Source: Shewanella surugensis | GTDB taxonomy: Bacteria; Pseudomonadota; Gammaproteobacteria; Enterobacterales; Shewanellaceae | Length of the DNA: 64,000 nt | Direction: 5' to 3' | Assembly (NCBI RefSeq): GCF_023284005.1 | Contig: NZ_JAKIKS010000003.1 | Coordinates: 1 to 64,000, forward strand | Shown here: one piece after another, positions 8,996 through 19,064 of the stretch | Position numbering within the stretch: position 1 is the first letter of the stretch | Layout of the letters: every line of letters starts with the position of its first letter | The notes under the pieces: model-generated | Told to the model about the DNA's origin: nothing | The model's database searches: none | Seen by the model: the letters and a program-made list of their open reading frames with translations, nothing else | Position numbers and translations under genes: made by a program

Positions 8996-11707
8996 ATGGC
9001 TTGGCTAAACAGGGTATCAATAAAAGTTAGATTGCTATTACTGGTTGTTTTTCCTCTTACTTTATCTGCCATTCTTGCATTTATTGAAGTCCGTAGTATT
9101 TTAGACCGCACAGAGCATTTAAGGGTATTAGCGACTCAGTTGACCATTTTATCTGAAGTCTCTAATAGCATTCGGCTGGGTCATCAAATGAGAATGGCGA
9201 AATTAGCAGGCCATTCGACTAATTCTGATGCTATACGAGAACAATTAACCATTATTAAAAGCCAGCTAAGGGGGAGTACCCTTAGGACTCATTTATTAAA
9301 TGGCACCAACTCTGTAACGACTTTGGATACTCTTAATGAAATGGTATCTGGTTTAACAGAGGCTTACGATGAATACCCTAATGTCAGCAAAGAAGATGTA
9401 CAAGAATGGTCATTTTGGGTATTTGATTATTTAGCAGAATTCATTCTTATCTATGAAAAAGAGTCGATTTATACAGGTGTGGATAATATCGAGCAGCAAG
9501 TCAGGATCATGTATCAGCTTAATTGGATATTATTATGGGATTATGAGGCGGATTGGAGCTTTCATTTAGAGATGGAATTTCCTGATCTCAATATGGAAGA
9601 TGAACTGATCAATTTAAAGAATAAACAACAGCTGTTTATTGACCGATTTATCACAATTAGTGCCGATCCGGAGCAAATTAGATTGTTACTGAGTCTTTTT
9701 AGCTCGAAGGCCTTTATTGCTGGACAGGCCTTTAAAGATAAAGTGGCAAGGACGGGACTGTCAAATATTCCAAAAGGAGAAATAAGTCTTGGTGTTAAAG
9801 CGCTAGAGTCGAGATTGACGATGTTATCTGATGGCTTGGGTGGGGTGGTGGATACGCTCAATAGCCAGATACAAGTAGAAGCAAGCAGTTTTGAACATAA
9901 AGCGTATTTTTATATTGTTGTCATCATAGCGATTCTGATAATTATTGGTTTTCTTGGATTTTTACTCATTAAGCGCATTCTTTCGTATTTATTAAGAATA
10001 TTGGATACAATGCAAAAAATTGAAGAAACCCATGATTATTCGATTAAAATTGCTAATGATGGACATGATGAATTAACTCAATTTACGACTAAGTTAAATA
10101 ATTTAATTGAAGAGAGGCATTTAAATGAATCTAAAATTTTGCAAGCCAGAGAAGAGGCTGAGCAAGCCAATAAAGCGAAAAGCTCTTTTTTAGCCAATAT
10201 GTCCCATGAAATTAGAACACCGTTAAATGGCATCATTGGCATGTCAGAAATCTTATCAGATACACACTTAACGCCGACTCAACATGATTATTTGAGTGTC
10301 GTTGACATTTCATCGCAAACGTTGCTTATTCTAATCAATGATATTCTCGATTTGTCTAAAATTGAATCGGGTAATTTATCCATAACGACCGATCAAACTA
10401 TTTTACGTGAAATTATTTATGACACCTTGTTGATTGTTATTCCAAAGTCTGTCACTAAATCATTAGATCTAAGAGTGAATATTCCTAATGAGCTGCCTTA
10501 CAGTTTAATGCTCGATGAGCATCGATTACGCCAGATATTAATGAATCTTCTGTCTAATGCGGTGAAGTTTACCGATTCTGGCTCCGTGACTGTTGCACTC
10601 GACATTGAGAGTCGATTAGTGAATAAAATTGACTTAACTATCTCAGTGACTGATACCGGGATCGGGATTGATACAGAGCAACAAAAAAGTATATTTCAGC
10701 CTTTTACACAAGAAGACGGTTCAATTACTCGTCGATTCGGTGGGACAGGTTTAGGTCTGACGATTAGCGCTCAATTGGTTGAGTTAATGGGGGGCGAAAT
10801 TTGTGTGGACTCACAAAAAGGTCAAGGGAGTCGATTCTATTTTACTATTGAAGTGATTGTTGATCAGCTTGAAGCTCCATTCCCTAAAGAGCTCCAGAAT
10901 AAGACATTAGCGCTTGTCAGTAATCATACTGATTTTGGCAAAACGGTTATTACTGAAATGGAACAATATGGACTGACTTTTTCGGCTGCGGTTGAAGAGC
11001 CCGCTGAGCTTGAGTTAGCAGATGAGTCATCTATTATTGTGTATTGTCAGGCTAATTTAAATAAGACAAAAAAAGATATAGCAGCACTTAAAAATCGTTT
11101 TCCGGCATCACCGATAGTAGTATGTCAATCTTTGAATGCAGAGCGTTTTGATTTTGCTCAGACGATTGATGGCTCTGTTACTGTGCCGATTTTAGGTAAC
11201 AGATTGATTAAATCATTAGGGAATGCGCATTTTACTCATCAAATGAATATAGACAAAGATAGCGATCATCATCATGATGCGTTAGAGAATTCCAATGAAA
11301 TAGAGGATAGTCAAAAACCCTTAATTTTAGTCGTAGAAGACAATCTAGTGAACCAAAAAGTGGCTTCGATGCTGCTGGCTAAAGGTGGCTATCAATTTCA
11401 TATTGCTAATAATGGACAAGAGGCTGTTGATAAAGTGATATCGGGTGAACAATATAGTGCTATTTTAATGGATTGTATGATGCCGATTAAGGATGGTTTT
11501 AGTGCGACAGAGGACATTCGAGCTTATGAGAAAGACAAAGGGTTAGATCCCGTCGCTATTATTGCATTAACAGCGAGTGTATTAGATGAAGATATCCAAC
11601 ATTGCTTCGATTGTGGTATGGATGATTATACCGCTAAGCCGTTTAAAAAAGAGATACTGTTGGCTAAAATAGGTAAATATGTTCAGTTAAAAAACGAACG
11701 TGATTGA
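8996..11707 (+). CDS. Hybrid sensor histidine kinase with C-terminal receiver
   Basis: 903-residue inner-membrane kinase. TM1 spans about residues 10-30, and a periplasmic, mostly helical sensor region runs to about 300. TM2 ([19 protein letters not shown]) and a HAMP-like segment come next. The HisKA motif is [13 protein letters not shown] (His404); the ATPase domain shows [16 protein letters not shown] and FGGTGLGL. A degenerate receiver-like spacer (about 630-740) precedes a true receiver, [12 protein letters not shown], with phospho-acceptor Asp826 in [10 protein letters not shown] and a TAKPF lysine. No Hpt domain is present, so a separate phosphotransfer protein is expected. The neighbouring EAL gene suggests c-di-GMP-related output, but that is inference. 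Confidence 0.93.
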   Translation: MAWLNRVSIKVRLLLLVVFPLTLSAILAFIEVRSILDRTEHLRVLATQLTILSEVSNSIRLGHQMRMAKLAGHSTNSDAIREQLTIIKSQLRGSTLRTHLLNGTNSVTTLDTLNEMVSGLTEAYDEYPNVSKEDVQEWSFWVFDYLAEFILIYEKESIYTGVDNIEQQVRIMYQLNWILLWDYEADWSFHLEMEFPDLNMEDELINLKNKQQLFIDRFITISADPEQIRLLLSLFSSKAFIAGQAFKDKVARTGLSNIPKGEISLGVKALESRLTMLSDGLGGVVDTLNSQIQVEASSFEHKAYFYIVVIIAILIIIGFLGFLLIKRILSYLLRILDTMQKIEETHDYSIKIANDGHDELTQFTTKLNNLIEERHLNESKILQAREEAEQANKAKSSFLANMSHEIRTPLNGIIGMSEILSDTHLTPTQHDYLSVVDISSQTLLILINDILDLSKIESGNLSITTDQTILREIIYDTLLIVIPKSVTKSLDLRVNIPNELPYSLMLDEHRLRQILMNLLSNAVKFTDSGSVTVALDIESRLVNKIDLTISVTDTGIGIDTEQQKSIFQPFTQEDGSITRRFGGTGLGLTISAQLVELMGGEICVDSQKGQGSRFYFTIEVIVDQLEAPFPKELQNKTLALVSNHTDFGKTVITEMEQYGLTFSAAVEEPAELELADESSIIVYCQANLNKTKKDIAALKNRFPASPIVVCQSLNAERFDFAQTIDGSVTVPILGNRLIKSLGNAHFTHQMNIDKDSDHHHDALENSNEIEDSQKPLILVVEDNLVNQKVASMLLAKGGYQFHIANNGQEAVDKVISGEQYSAILMDCMMPIKDGFSATEDIRAYEKDKGLDPVAIIALTASVLDEDIQHCFDCGMDDYTAKPFKKEILLAKIGKYVQLKNERD

Positions 11708-11748
11708 AGCTGATAAGCTTGTTGTCAAAAAAGAGATGCGAGTTATTT

Positions 11749-11976
11749 AACCTGAACTCGGGATAATGAGTGTCAGATAGACTTAAATTACATTTAAAAT
11801 TATAAGTTTAATATATTTCTTATTTTTATTTATTTAACTTTTTGCTAAATGCCGATATTTTTGTCGATATCAAGGCGGGGTTTCGTACCTAATAACCTGC
11901 TATTAGTAGAAAGTACAACACAGATAGGGGCCAAAATAGTGATATTTAGCGGCGCTGCTTAAGCCGAGTTCAGGTT
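11749..11976 (-). mobile_element. 228-bp non-autonomous element (MITE-like), copy 1
   Basis: The element is bounded by AACCTGAACTCGG and CCGAGTTCAGGTT terminal inverted repeats and flanked by a 4-bp direct repeat ATTT (11745-11748 and 11977-11980), consistent with a target duplication. It has no ORF. Its reverse complement matches 60881-61108 along the whole length with scattered substitutions, and both copies are 228 bp. It sits right at the stop of the AttH-like gene. The mobilising transposase is not in the window. Confidence 0.85.
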
Positions 11977-11978
11977 AT

Positions 11979-13040
11979 TTAGTATCCAGTCAATTCTGCA
12001 TAGCCCTGACCATTAAAGCCACCCGTTGCCTGCACTCGGCCTTCCCAATAGGGGAACGTTAATTGATTACGTGAATCTTTGGTGATACTTTCAATAATAA
12101 TCACTGGGCTGTCAGGTAATTCAAGTTGCCACCGACTTGGGTATTTGCGGTGATCTAACATTACCGTTTCAACGACAGACAGCTTAATAGTCTCTTTGGC
12201 AATCTCGGTGGCTTCACCGTTGGGCGCTATACGGGTACCGCTACAATAATCATAACCTTGCTCCTTCCCTCGAATGCAAAACAACATGAGGCCTTTTTTT
12301 GAAGCTTGTGAGTCGACGAGGCTAAACCAGTCCCAACCCAATTGACTATTATCGAGTAAGCTGGCGGACCATTCTCTGTCGTACCAGGCATTACCTGTGA
12401 CTTGGTACTCTTTTCCGGCAAAGGTTAAGCGGCCTTTCACGTTTAAAAAGGGATAACTAAAGTAATAAGACGCATGGCCACTTTGGGTTTTCTGGCTATA
12501 GCCATTGTTGCCCTGCAATGTCATTGGACTGTCGCTTAATGTGAGTGAAACTTGATAGTTTTCATCTGCCGCCGTGAGCTTAAGCGGTAAAAAGGTATCA
12601 CTGAGACTGCTTAATTGCCAATCATCAATAACGGCACTAAACGGCGAGCTCGTCACTTTGGCTTGACTCGCTCGTGAAAAACGTTCGAACGCCACATGCT
12701 CTTGTTGGTGCTGCATCGCAAAGTGAGCAAAGTAAAGATTGTTATCCCACCATCTTGATTCAACATTGCTGGGCATTAACGTGCGAAAGAGTGTCCATTG
12801 CACACCGAAGGTTTCACCCGTGTCACTTTGCAGGTTTGCGGTGAGATACCACCATTCAATACCTTGTTCAGCATGAATACCATGATCCCTTGGGAAGATG
12901 AGCTCAGTGCCTCTTTCTACCGATTTGCCACTGGTCATTTGCAAAGTTGACAGAATTGGTTTCTGCTCAGCAGGCTGACAGCCACACAACACAAATACCC
13001 ATAAAGACAATAAAAAAGTGAGTAATAACCTGTTCAACAT
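11979..13040 (-). CDS. AttH/CrtC-like lipocalin-fold lipoprotein
   Basis: 353 residues with a lipoprotein signal peptide ending LCGC (Cys21), so probably anchored in the envelope. EWWYLTANL near residue 63, the FFAHFAM-type YFAHFAMQHQ, and YDREWSASLL followed by GWDWFSL are typical of the AttH / carotenoid 1,2-hydratase (CrtC-like) family. In gammaproteobacteria these proteins usually accompany an ABC transporter, as here, and have no proven hydratase role. The last gene of a three-gene minus-strand operon: four bases separate it from the permease. Confidence 0.85.
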   Translation of the reverse strand: MLNRLLLTFLLSLWVFVLCGCQPAEQKPILSTLQMTSGKSVERGTELIFPRDHGIHAEQGIEWWYLTANLQSDTGETFGVQWTLFRTLMPSNVESRWWDNNLYFAHFAMQHQQEHVAFERFSRASQAKVTSSPFSAVIDDWQLSSLSDTFLPLKLTAADENYQVSLTLSDSPMTLQGNNGYSQKTQSGHASYYFSYPFLNVKGRLTFAGKEYQVTGNAWYDREWSASLLDNSQLGWDWFSLVDSQASKKGLMLFCIRGKEQGYDYCSGTRIAPNGEATEIAKETIKLSVVETVMLDHRKYPSRWQLELPDSPVIIIESITKDSRNQLTFPYWEGRVQATGGFNGQGYAELTGY

Positions 13041-13044
13041 TTGA

Positions 13045-15432
13045 TTACCGCTCCTTGGCGTCTAGGTAGGTTAATTTTCGAATGGGTAAATAGGCGCAAA
13101 CAACTGACACGCCAACCAGCGTTAAGCAGGTGAATAGTAAGCTGGCTAAATCTAAACTAAAATGGATGGTCCAGCCAAACGCAATCGGCATCACAAACGT
13201 CAATAACGCAAAGCCCAGTGCAAAACCAAGCGGGATAGCAAATAAGGCGGTAAAGCACACTACACCGGCGGTTTGTAGCAGTTTCATGGCTAACAGTTGC
13301 TGCCGTGTCACCCCTAAATTGCGTAATATGATCAGTTGCTTTAATTGATTAACACTTAAACTTAATAGGCTGGTACACAGGCTTAATAATGCAATGGCGA
13401 GAATAAAGCCATTAAGCGCTTTGGTGATCACAAAGGTGTCGTCAAACAAGGCCGTGGCATATTGTTTAAAGCGTTTGTTTGGCACTATATGGGTGCTGTC
13501 TTGCTGGAATTCGTCGACCAAACGTTCGCTAAAGGCAGCAAGAGTAGTACGGTTATTGAGACGAATGGAATAGCCGAAGTGCTCCCTGTTTAACGCGGCG
13601 GCTTGTTGCCATTTTTCTAGCGTGAGCAGTAACATACTGGGGTTACCATAATCGTAAAAAAAGCCCGCTATACGACAGTTAAAGCGCGTTGTATTTTGTT
13701 CAAATTCAACCATATCCCCCAAAGACACCCCAAATTTAATCTTGCTTTGCTCATTAGCTAAGCAGCCTTTATCACTGAAGTTTTCAGGACGAATGGGAAA
13801 ACCCGATGTCAGCGAAATATGCCGATAATGCTCTATGCTGTCACCAAAGCTGGCAAGGTGTGCAGGCACATTGCTAATGTAGCCATCACTGCGCATATAA
13901 ATACTGAGTTGGTCGACTTCAGGCAAATGACTGAGAGTTTGCCTTAAGGGGTTATCGAGCTTAGCTGAACGCAAATAAATATCCGCACTCAATTGTTTTT
14001 CAAGGTGTGTATTTAAGCTATGACTAAAGCTTGTCACCATAATTTGCATACCCATCGCGCTCCCTAGGGCAACTAAAATGGCAATAATGGCGATATGTAA
14101 GTCTTTTAAATGAAATCGCGTATCGGCCTGTAGCCATTGAGCTAACGGATTGGTCAAGGTGATAGGCAATGCCGCCACAGCCGATAGTGCTTTAGGCACC
14201 AATAGAATAAACAATATCAACAGGGTAAAGCACAGCAGTAAGGCTTGGTATTCGCTCGTCGCGAAATGGAATAGCCAAATAAACCCTGCCGATGTACTCA
14301 TCAATAAGGCGTAAAATACCCATTGACCTTGTTTGGCAACAAGCTTGGCTTGTGCCAGTAATATCACCGCTAACGCAAACATATTGAGGGCAAAACCCAA
14401 TAAAACATTAGACCATTGCCAATGGATCACCAGCGCTTTATCGAGTTGATACAGAGCAACCAAAGTGCGATTAACATCAAGCACCAGCCCATTGGCAATG
14501 AAGTACCCGCCTAAGGTGCCTAACAGCGCAGTACAAATACTCACAATAACCAGCTCAACAATCAAGCTAAGTTGAATGCTGAGTGGGGTGCAGCCCAACA
14601 ACTGCATTTGTGTTAACACCTTTTTTCGTGCCGTTAAGGTGAGCTTTATAGCGTTAAAACTCAAAAACGCAGCAACAATATAGCCAAGCATGGCCAGTGC
14701 CGCGAGATTAAAAAAGAACGCTTCTGACAATACATCAAACGCTTGTTGTTGAGCATCGACGAGTTGCGCTTGCCCCGCGATCAGCGGTTTTATTTGTGCT
14801 AATTGTTGCTCGGTCACATGTGACAGTTCAATAAAGCTGAGCTGGCCTTTTGCCGCTAATAAATAATCGGCATGGGCAATGTCGGTAATAGCCGATAGGC
14901 CAATATCATCTGTGAAACGAATATCGGGTTGTTGTTGTCCCTCTTGCAGCACAAAGGGCCCTTGGCTGTTATTTTTGGTGTCAATACGCTCGGAAAATTG
15001 CGGATCGATGAACAAAGTGTCAAGGGTAAAACGCGGGGACGTTTTATTGGTATTGCCGTGTTTGTCTTGATGGTTGTTTAACCACTGCAAGGTATTCACG
15101 CCTTGAATGGCTAAGGTTTGCCCTTCAGGAGTGTTTAATCGACCACGTAAAACGGGCTCCGCATTGATAAAGCCCTGTCTTCTTAAATCGATCCATACAT
15201 TGCCATCAATATACTGTTTACCGGTGAGTGGCTTAATTAAATGCGTAACGGGATTATTGATGAGTGCTGAAGATTCTTGATAGCGTGTTTTGGCTTCTTG
15301 GTTAAGCCCCGCAATAGCGGTTAACAGCGCACTGCCTAAACTAAACCCTAATAAAAACAGTGCCATTAACCAAGGGTGTCGGCGATAAAACAGTAAATGT
15401 GTGGCTAGAATTAATTTAATCTCGTTATTCAA
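13045..15432 (-). CDS. FtsX-like ABC transporter permease
   Basis: 795-residue inner-membrane permease of the MacB/FtsX type. It has an N-terminal TM (about 18-40), a large periplasmic domain and a first three-helix core near residues 240-330. A middle helical pair precedes a second periplasmic domain, and a C-terminal three-helix core starts at about 670. The duplicated eight-to-ten helix layout resembles LolCE/AttG-type exporters. It overlaps the upstream ATPase gene by 8 bases, so they are translationally coupled. With the AttH-like lipoprotein it may export or remove a lipophilic molecule; the substrate is unknown. Confidence 0.88.
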   Translation of the reverse strand: MNNEIKLILATHLLFYRRHPWLMALFLLGFSLGSALLTAIAGLNQEAKTRYQESSALINNPVTHLIKPLTGKQYIDGNVWIDLRRQGFINAEPVLRGRLNTPEGQTLAIQGVNTLQWLNNHQDKHGNTNKTSPRFTLDTLFIDPQFSERIDTKNNSQGPFVLQEGQQQPDIRFTDDIGLSAITDIAHADYLLAAKGQLSFIELSHVTEQQLAQIKPLIAGQAQLVDAQQQAFDVLSEAFFFNLAALAMLGYIVAAFLSFNAIKLTLTARKKVLTQMQLLGCTPLSIQLSLIVELVIVSICTALLGTLGGYFIANGLVLDVNRTLVALYQLDKALVIHWQWSNVLLGFALNMFALAVILLAQAKLVAKQGQWVFYALLMSTSAGFIWLFHFATSEYQALLLCFTLLILFILLVPKALSAVAALPITLTNPLAQWLQADTRFHLKDLHIAIIAILVALGSAMGMQIMVTSFSHSLNTHLEKQLSADIYLRSAKLDNPLRQTLSHLPEVDQLSIYMRSDGYISNVPAHLASFGDSIEHYRHISLTSGFPIRPENFSDKGCLANEQSKIKFGVSLGDMVEFEQNTTRFNCRIAGFFYDYGNPSMLLLTLEKWQQAAALNREHFGYSIRLNNRTTLAAFSERLVDEFQQDSTHIVPNKRFKQYATALFDDTFVITKALNGFILAIALLSLCTSLLSLSVNQLKQLIILRNLGVTRQQLLAMKLLQTAGVVCFTALFAIPLGFALGFALLTFVMPIAFGWTIHFSLDLASLLFTCLTLVGVSVVCAYLPIRKLTYLDAKER

Positions 15433-16078
15433 AACAGCCGTCTCTTAGCACTTTCACCTGATCAAAATAATCCGTTAACTGATGACTATGCGTCACCATC
15501 ACTAGGTTGATCCCTCGCTCACGGCATAATGTTGTGAGTAGCTTAACCACTTGGTGCGAGCGTTTTTGATCTAAGTTACCTGTCGGTTCATCGGCAAAAA
15601 TGATCTGAGGTTTATTCAGTAATGCTCTGGCGATGCCGACTCTTTGCTGTTCGCCACCAGACAGCTGATGAGGTAACGTATTGAGCTTGTTTTGTAGCCC
15701 TAACGCGTTGACGATAGGTTCAAATTCATTAGCGGCTTGCTTTGGAAAGTTGAGTTTGTGCTGAAATAAAATATTTTGCTTTACGGTTAAGCAATCAAGT
15801 AATTGGTAGTGCTGAAAGATCAAGCCTATTTTTCGGCGATAAAGCGCGAGTGCGGGTTCATTCAAAGAAGAGAGCGCTTGGTTATTAACACTGATCCAGC
15901 CGCTATCGGCTTGCAGAAGGCCGGCTAAAATATGCAGCAAGGTGGTTTTACCTGAGCCACTATCACCGAGCAGTGCAAGGTGTTGTGCTGCGGGTACCAA
16001 CAAATTGAGCTGATTTAAAATGCGGTGTTTGTTATCGCCATCATGGCGGCTAAAACACAAATCCTTGACTTCTATCAC
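15425..16078 (-). CDS. LolD-like ABC transporter ATP-binding protein
   Basis: 217-residue ATPase for the adjacent permease. It shows Walker A GDSGSGKTT (about 38-46), Q-loop FQHYQLLDCLTV, signature LSGGEQQRVGIARAL, Walker B IIFADEPTGNLD and switch VTHSH. This is the LolD/MacB-ATPase subfamily that pairs with FtsX-like permeases. First gene of the minus-strand operon, preceded by a GGAG-type ribosome binding site. Confidence 0.92.
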   Translation of the reverse strand: MIEVKDLCFSRHDGDNKHRILNQLNLLVPAAQHLALLGDSGSGKTTLLHILAGLLQADSGWISVNNQALSSLNEPALALYRRKIGLIFQHYQLLDCLTVKQNILFQHKLNFPKQAANEFEPIVNALGLQNKLNTLPHQLSGGEQQRVGIARALLNKPQIIFADEPTGNLDQKRSHQVVKLLTTLCRERGINLVMVTHSHQLTDYFDQVKVLRDGCFE

Positions 16079-16438
16079 GATAACTCCTTGTTAATGAGCA
16101 GCAGTTTATCGTGATGTACAGTATAAAGCTACCCCGTAGAAAGGTCTGTCGATTTCATTTTTTAGGCTGGTATGACACCAATCATGATCTGACCTCGCTA
16201 CTTTTTTGAAGAACGCTATTCAAAATAATCAAGTCGGCTTTTTCTATGTTAAAATCACTTTTCAAATGAAGTGGCTAAATAGAGTATGGGTATGATAGCT
16301 ATCCTTTTTATAGCCGCTTAAAGGGTTAAGCTAGAGTCAAGCCATAGGTGATCCTGATTGCAATGATATTGTGACGCAGTATTAGGATCGTTATGTTTGT
16401 TATTTTTTGATTGAGTGGCGTATAAAAATGGGATCAAC
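16079..16438. other. Intergenic region between divergent units
   Basis: About 360 bases between the ABC operon and the small gene at 16439. It must contain their promoters; I see no RNA gene or mobile element. TGGTATGACACCAATCATG near 16170 resembles short TACCAAT-type intergenic motifs but is not a clear element. Confidence 0.3.
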
Positions 16439-16702
16439 ATGAGTTATGACGCGTCGAGTATTCGCATTTTAAGTGATGACGAGGTATGTGATAAATTTGA
16501 GTGGGTGAGGGCACATGAGCTGGCAACGGAATATAAACAACCGTTGAGATGTGTAGAAAGGGCAATTGAAGCTTGTAGGGTGACGGGGACTCCGCTCGAG
16601 CATTATATTGAGCGTTATTTGAAAAACAATAAATCCATTCCGAAAGATCATACTTTTGAAAATGCTTATCTCGATATAATGAAAAGGCCGTTACGTAAAT
16701 AG
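16439..16702 (+). CDS. Small hypothetical protein
   Basis: Family not recognised. 87 residues, soluble, mostly helical in appearance, with LSDDEVCDKFEWVRAHELA, a central CVERAIEACRVTG and a basic C-terminus (MKRPLRK). I start at ATG 16439, preceded by GGGAT; an in-frame GTG at 16415 would add eight residues. It stands alone between the ABC operon and the eCIS regulator, with no visible partner. Confidence 0.6.
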   Translation: MSYDASSIRILSDDEVCDKFEWVRAHELATEYKQPLRCVERAIEACRVTGTPLEHYIERYLKNNKSIPKDHTFENAYLDIMKRPLRK

Positions 16703-16997
16703 CCGGGAAGAGACTAAAGCGCGAGTAACTTAAAATAGGAGAGCTTGTTACTGGATTCTAGGGCCGTGCTGCTTTTTATGTTATTAAATAATAGGCAATG
16801 GAATGATGGTTTATTTCTGGGGTTAAGTGTGATTTTTATCTTGGGAGAATTTCAGGAGTCACTTAGATATTCTCTTCGCGTAGCGAATTTGAGTCTAATC
16901 GAAAAGCCTTAGCATGGGCCGTTGATTAGACTGCATAGTGGGCTTATTGGTTATCGCTACCTACATTCTATATTCATTCTTCATGATCTGAGATGAG
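16703..16997. other. Intergenic region, nothing recognised
   Basis: No convincing ORF, RNA or element in about 295 bases. The only structure is a short TTCGC/GCGAA stem near 16876. Confidence 0.3.
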
Positions 16998-17038
16998 AAA
17001 AACCTGCCCGCTTAATTAGCCGTAAGCGGGCGGGTTTT
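16998..17038 (-). terminator. Intrinsic terminator of the broken regulator
   Basis: AAAACC-GCCCGCTTA pairs with TAAGCGGGC-GGTTTT around a short loop, with a T-run on the minus-strand side. It lies 55 bases beyond the stop of the AraC-type fragment and is well formed in both directions. Confidence 0.8.
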
Positions 17039-17093
17039 ATTGCGGCGTGAATGTGTTTTATTCACGCTGTAATTTAGTTACGACGGTTAGTTT

Positions 17094-17509
17094 TTATTTC
17101 ACGTGTTTTTCTTCCTTACAAACGGCATATTGCGTTCGATATTGCTTAGGTGATAGCCCGGAGTATTGTTTAAATGCCGTTGAAAAATGGTTGGAGTCCT
17201 TATAACCCACTGTGTAGGTGATGTCTGAAATGGATTGTTGTGTACTCATAAGCAACTGGGCCGCGGTTTCCATGCGTTGTTGTTTGAGCCAATTCAGTGG
17301 CGTTGTGCCGTAATACGTTTTAAAGGCTAAAGACAACTTGTTACGGTTGGTGGCCATTTTGCTCACCATCTTGCTTAAGCTGATGTCATTGGCCATTTCA
17401 GATAATAAGTAGTGGGCTGCCTTCTCGGCCAAGGTGAGCAGAGGATCGGTCAGTAGATCTTGTTCGAGCGTTAGACGTGTTTTCTCCTTTTGATAACAGG
17501 CCTCACAGG
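17094..17509 (-). pseudogene. AraC-type DNA-binding half of a frameshifted receiver-AraC regulator
   Basis: The open frame 17094-17432 encodes an AraC/XylS domain: the first helix-turn-helix includes SLSKMVSKMATNRNKLSLAFKTYYG and the second ISDITYTVGYKDSNHFSTAFKQYSGLSPKQYR. The same frame is open upstream, through KTRLTLEQDLLTDPLL, to a run of nine A (17513-17521 on the minus strand). The receiver half ends one codon after that run. Adding one A joins the two halves without a stop. The domain itself looks intact and lies divergently from the eCIS operon, so it is the probable local regulator if expressed. Confidence 0.75.
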
Positions 17510-17901
17510 TTATTTTTTTTTATCGATGGTTAAGCAAGCTTGTCGTAGCCGTAATGACAATTCTTCTTCAATGATGGGGAAGTAACATAAGTCATAGAGT
17601 CCAGTTTCAAGGGCGTGCTGTCGTTTGCTGGTATTGAAGTCGGTTAAGGCAAGCACGGGTGGAAGAAAGTAGTGCTTTTGTCCTAAGTCATTAGTGAGTC
17701 TGGTGATGATATATTGTAGCTGTTTGGGATCATGTGGTGAGATATCAATGATGATCAAGTCTGGCTGATCATCCAGTTGCTGCGGTAATGTATCGCTATT
17801 AATCGTGCACACTTGATAAGTGGGGTGATGTAACACCTTTCTTATCATCATTAAATCCACTGAATTGATATCTAATACAAGAATGTTTTTTTAAAAATCA
17901 T
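17510..17901 (-). pseudogene. Receiver half of the frameshifted receiver-AraC regulator
   Basis: The frame 17510-17860 encodes most of a response-regulator receiver: DLIIIDIS with the phospho-acceptor position, PPVLALTDFN, and a final helix LSLRLRQACL. The first beta strand, NILVLDINSVD, is also in this frame but upstream of any good start codon and just after a TAA. A proper ATG with AAGGA lies at 17901, and it reads into NILVLD only if one A is added to the seven-A run (17886-17892). With both A additions, 17901 to 17094 becomes one 269-residue gene. Confidence 0.7.
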
Positions 17902-17919
17902 TTAAAATTCCTTTTAATA

Positions 17920-17937
17920 TTAACCAGTAATGGTTAA
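17920..17937. promoter_or_regulatory. Inverted repeat, candidate operator
   Basis: TTAACCA-GTAA-TGGTTAA sits just upstream of the regulator's ribosome binding site, in the shared region with the RfaH-like gene. Position and symmetry suit an operator or autoregulatory site, but no binding evidence exists. Confidence 0.35.
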
Positions 17938-18304
17938 CCACATTATCTATCATGTTTTTTATAAAAGCTAATACAATTTGTTACATTTGTTGCCTTAAGG
18001 TTTCGGTGCGGTTTTTGTTTTTCAATGCTGTGCAGCTAAGGCTATTCGTCAATAGGCAGTGGAGGCTCTTCCTCTTCCTCTTTCTCTTTTCTTCTCCCCC
18101 CTCAATGTTACTAACGCCTATCGGTATGCCGTAGGCAGGAACTTCCCCTCAGAGATCCACGGATTTCGGTCATTTGTGCATAAATTCAAGATTGTTGTGC
18201 ATTTTTCGAAGGAAGCGTCATAAGCAGATGGCTTATTATTCTCTCGAGCCTTAAAGAGAACAAAAAGTAACAGTAAGAAGTCATTGAACAGGATAACAAT
18301 TCCA
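17938..18304. other. Leader region of the eCIS locus
   Basis: No ORF recognised. It contains a long pyrimidine-rich tract (about 18065-18110) and, at 18116-18136, a bulged hairpin GCCTA-T-CGG-TATG-CCG-TAGGC. The hairpin could lie in the transcribed leader of the RfaH-like gene. Confidence 0.35.
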
Positions 18305-18940
18305 ATGGCGGAGCCTGCCCAGCAGCAAGATAGCAGCAGGAACATTATTCATATGATGACATTTCACCAAACGATGGATGAAATGGCGGAGCTTGCACCC
18401 ATGTCAGACAAGGAAAAGAGTCAATTCAATTGGTATGCGCTGCAAACCAAAACCCATGCAGAAATCAGTTTGAGTCAATTGATAGAGTCGAATAAAGCGG
18501 CGGGAATTTGGGATATTGCCTGCTACTTACCCACACTGAAACAAGCTGAAAAAACGATCCCCATGTTTAATGGTTATTTATTTGTTCACCACGATGACAA
18601 TGGCTTTCATCAACTCAACTATCAAACGGGGGTTAAGGGCTATGTGAGGTTTGGCGGTTTGCCAAGCACAATATCGACTAAGGATATTGAGCTGATGCAG
18701 CAGATTGAAGCGCACTTTAATGGGATCACCTATATGGAAACCTACCTTGTGAGTGGTATGCAAGTGAGGATTATAAAAGGGGCGCTGGCGGGCCGTACGG
18801 GGACGTTAATCGAAAACCCTAAAGGCAAAAAGGTGGCACTTGAGATTAAAAATATGGGCCACAGTTTATTGGTGCATGTGCCTTCATCGGACTTGTTGCT
18901 GCTAGAAAGTATCAATCATATAGCGTTATCAAACTCTTAA
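18305..18940 (+). CDS. RfaH/NusG-like transcription antiterminator
   Basis: 211 residues. The NGN domain begins NWYALQTKTHAEISLSQLIE and includes PMFNGYLFVHHDD and GVKGYVRFGG. The C-terminal KOW domain is VSGMQVRIIKGALAGRTGTLIENPKGKK. This is the specialised NusG paralogue type (RfaH) that lets RNA polymerase cross long operons. I choose ATG 18305 (AGGA ten bases before); TTG 18284 is an in-frame alternative. RfaH-like genes are known companions of eCIS loci. Several hairpins in the downstream structural operon are plausible obstacles for it to overcome. Confidence 0.9.
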   Translation: MAEPAQQQDSSRNIIHMMTFHQTMDEMAELAPMSDKEKSQFNWYALQTKTHAEISLSQLIESNKAAGIWDIACYLPTLKQAEKTIPMFNGYLFVHHDDNGFHQLNYQTGVKGYVRFGGLPSTISTKDIELMQQIEAHFNGITYMETYLVSGMQVRIIKGALAGRTGTLIENPKGKKVALEIKNMGHSLLVHVPSSDLLLLESINHIALSNS

Positions 18941-19064
18941 AGGGCACTCTCAATAAAACAGTGAATAAGTTTATTCAACAAGAGCAATCAATATCATATT
19001 TCTGATCCTACTGAAATTAAATAAAACAAGTTGAGGTTTGAAAAGGGACATAAAAGGAGGGGTT

